Of a DNA stretch of 64,000 nucleotides, positions 63,478 to 64,000 are shown in pieces. The notes beneath the pieces are model-generated. The model had not been told where the DNA came from, did no database searches, and saw only the letters and a list, made by a program, of their open reading frames with translations. Source of the stretch: an uncultured Aquimarina sp. (lineage in GTDB: Bacteria; Bacteroidota; Bacteroidia; Flavobacteriales; Flavobacteriaceae); the NCBI GenBank assembly GCA_947492105.1, contig CANLMN010000002.1, forward strand, positions 62,001 through 126,000, given 5' to 3'. Both the position numbers and the translations under genes were made by a program. Within the stretch, counting starts at the first letter, position 1; the number at the start of each line of letters is the position of its first letter.

Positions 63478-64000
63478 TTATTTTATGATTAATTTTTGAC
63501 GATACACCTTGTCACCATCTCCCTTGACTTGCACAATATACATTCCAGAAGTAAACAAACTCCCTTGTTTGATCGTAACATTCTGTTGTGTCGTTTCATT
63601 GCTATACACAAGCTTACCATCCAATGCATAAATCTGAATTTTTGAAGCCTTCAAATTTGTCAAAGCAATTGTAAACTCACCTCTTGTAGGATTTGGGTAT
63701 ACCCGAATATTTGCAGTTTTTAATTCTTGTCTAATCGTACTCAATATTTGTGTTCGCGTTGTAGACTCCGCTTTCCACTTACTTCTATCATCTTTTATCT
63801 CTGAATGCACAATGGCATCTGCCTCATTATGTCGCAAATATCTTTCTATATCTCTTGCCTCAAAGGTATAGGTATTATCAGCTTCGTTATAGAGTACATC
63901 CCATATTTTGTCTCCATCTGTTCTAGGTGGGGAGAAACCTGTATTAATCATTTCTCCATCTGCAGAACTGGCTACAAATCGCAGTATCCCCTTGCTTGTT
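63478..64000 (-). CDS. T9SS C-terminal sorting domain protein, N-terminus beyond the window
   Basis: The frame stays open to the right edge (TSKGILRFVASSADGEM precedes the first internal Met at 63951), so this is the C-terminal about 173 residues of a larger secreted protein. The last about 80 residues form a type A sorting domain: VYPNPTRGEFTIALTN, KIQIYALDGKLVYSNE, GMYIVQVKGDGDKVYRQKLIIK. The preceding stretch (YTFEARDIERYLRHNEADAIV) is not assigned. Export would use the T9SS, whose PorG subunit is encoded at 9.8-10.5 kb. Neighbouring carbohydrate genes suggest a secreted glycan-active enzyme, unproven. Confidence 0.88.
   Translation of the reverse strand, partial: TSKGILRFVASSADGEMINTGFSPPRTDGDKIWDVLYNEADNTYTFEARDIERYLRHNEADAIVHSEIKDDRSKWKAESTTRTQILSTIRQELKTANIRVYPNPTRGEFTIALTNLKASKIQIYALDGKLVYSNETTQQNVTIKQGSLFTSGMYIVQVKGDGDKVYRQKLIIK

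Overview
This window looks like a chromosomal segment of a marine member of the Flavobacteriaceae (Bacteroidota). The DNA is AT-rich. Gene order is typical of the family: porG-uppS-bamA-skp-skp, ftsX-DUF3098-uppP-truB and sucA-sucB. Two proteins end in type IX secretion (T9SS) sorting domains, and several lipoproteins have Bacteroidota-type lipoboxes. Genus-level assignment (Aquimarina-like) is only an impression. No rRNA, CRISPR array, prophage or intact insertion sequence was seen. One tRNA gene, tRNA-Ser(GGA), is present.

Layout. 1-4.6 kb: partial ExbB/TolQ channel gene, tRNA-Ser, asparaginase, TatD nuclease, glutamate racemase. 4.9-12.7 kb, minus strand: envelope biogenesis block (two Skp/OmpH chaperones, BamA, UppS, PorG), then NAD kinase and a CBS-domain protein. 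12.8-17.4 kb, plus strand: PdxJ, an alpha/beta hydrolase, a FadL-type channel and a GDSL-type lipoprotein hydrolase. 17.6-26.7 kb, plus strand: a Cus-like copper/silver efflux operon (HYC_CC_PP protein, CusA, TolC-like, DUF3347, HMA/MauE protein, CusB) ending in a VanX-like D,D-dipeptidase. 27.3-32.7 kb, minus strand: NrdA, NrdB, a DUF3109 protein and a beta-barrel protein. 32.8-36.9 kb: 2-oxoglutarate dehydrogenase E1 and E2. 37.5-43.4 kb, minus strand: T9SS cargo, retropepsin-like protease, LytTR regulator and its TPR histidine kinase. 43.8-50.3 kb: VWA lipoprotein, Tag glycosylase, thioredoxin-like protein, TonB-like protein, TruB, UppP, DUF3098, FtsX. 50.9-62.3 kb: a small carbohydrate locus with a jelly-roll lyase-like lipoprotein, RhaT, an L-fucose/L-arabinose-type isomerase, GH78 alpha-L-rhamnosidase, an AraC regulator and a large unassigned lipoprotein. 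The window ends inside another T9SS cargo gene.

The main structure not explained by genes is a set of about 160-bp fold-back elements in three sequence families, called A, B and C here. Eighteen copies were found. Full-length copies are imperfect palindromes with ends TACCA...TGGTA, a common central motif near CATAGCCACGGCTATG, and 3-bp TNA flanks (TAA, TTA or TGA). Ten of the eighteen copies have identical flanks on both sides. Family A copies sit inside family B (twice) and family C (once), with the target triplet duplicated. I read these as non-autonomous MITE-like elements mobilised by a common transposase that is not in the window. A fourth repeat, D, occurs only around the rhamnose locus, once upstream of each of three genes.

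All matches were made by eye. Family assignments rest on recognised motifs and gene order, not on database searches.
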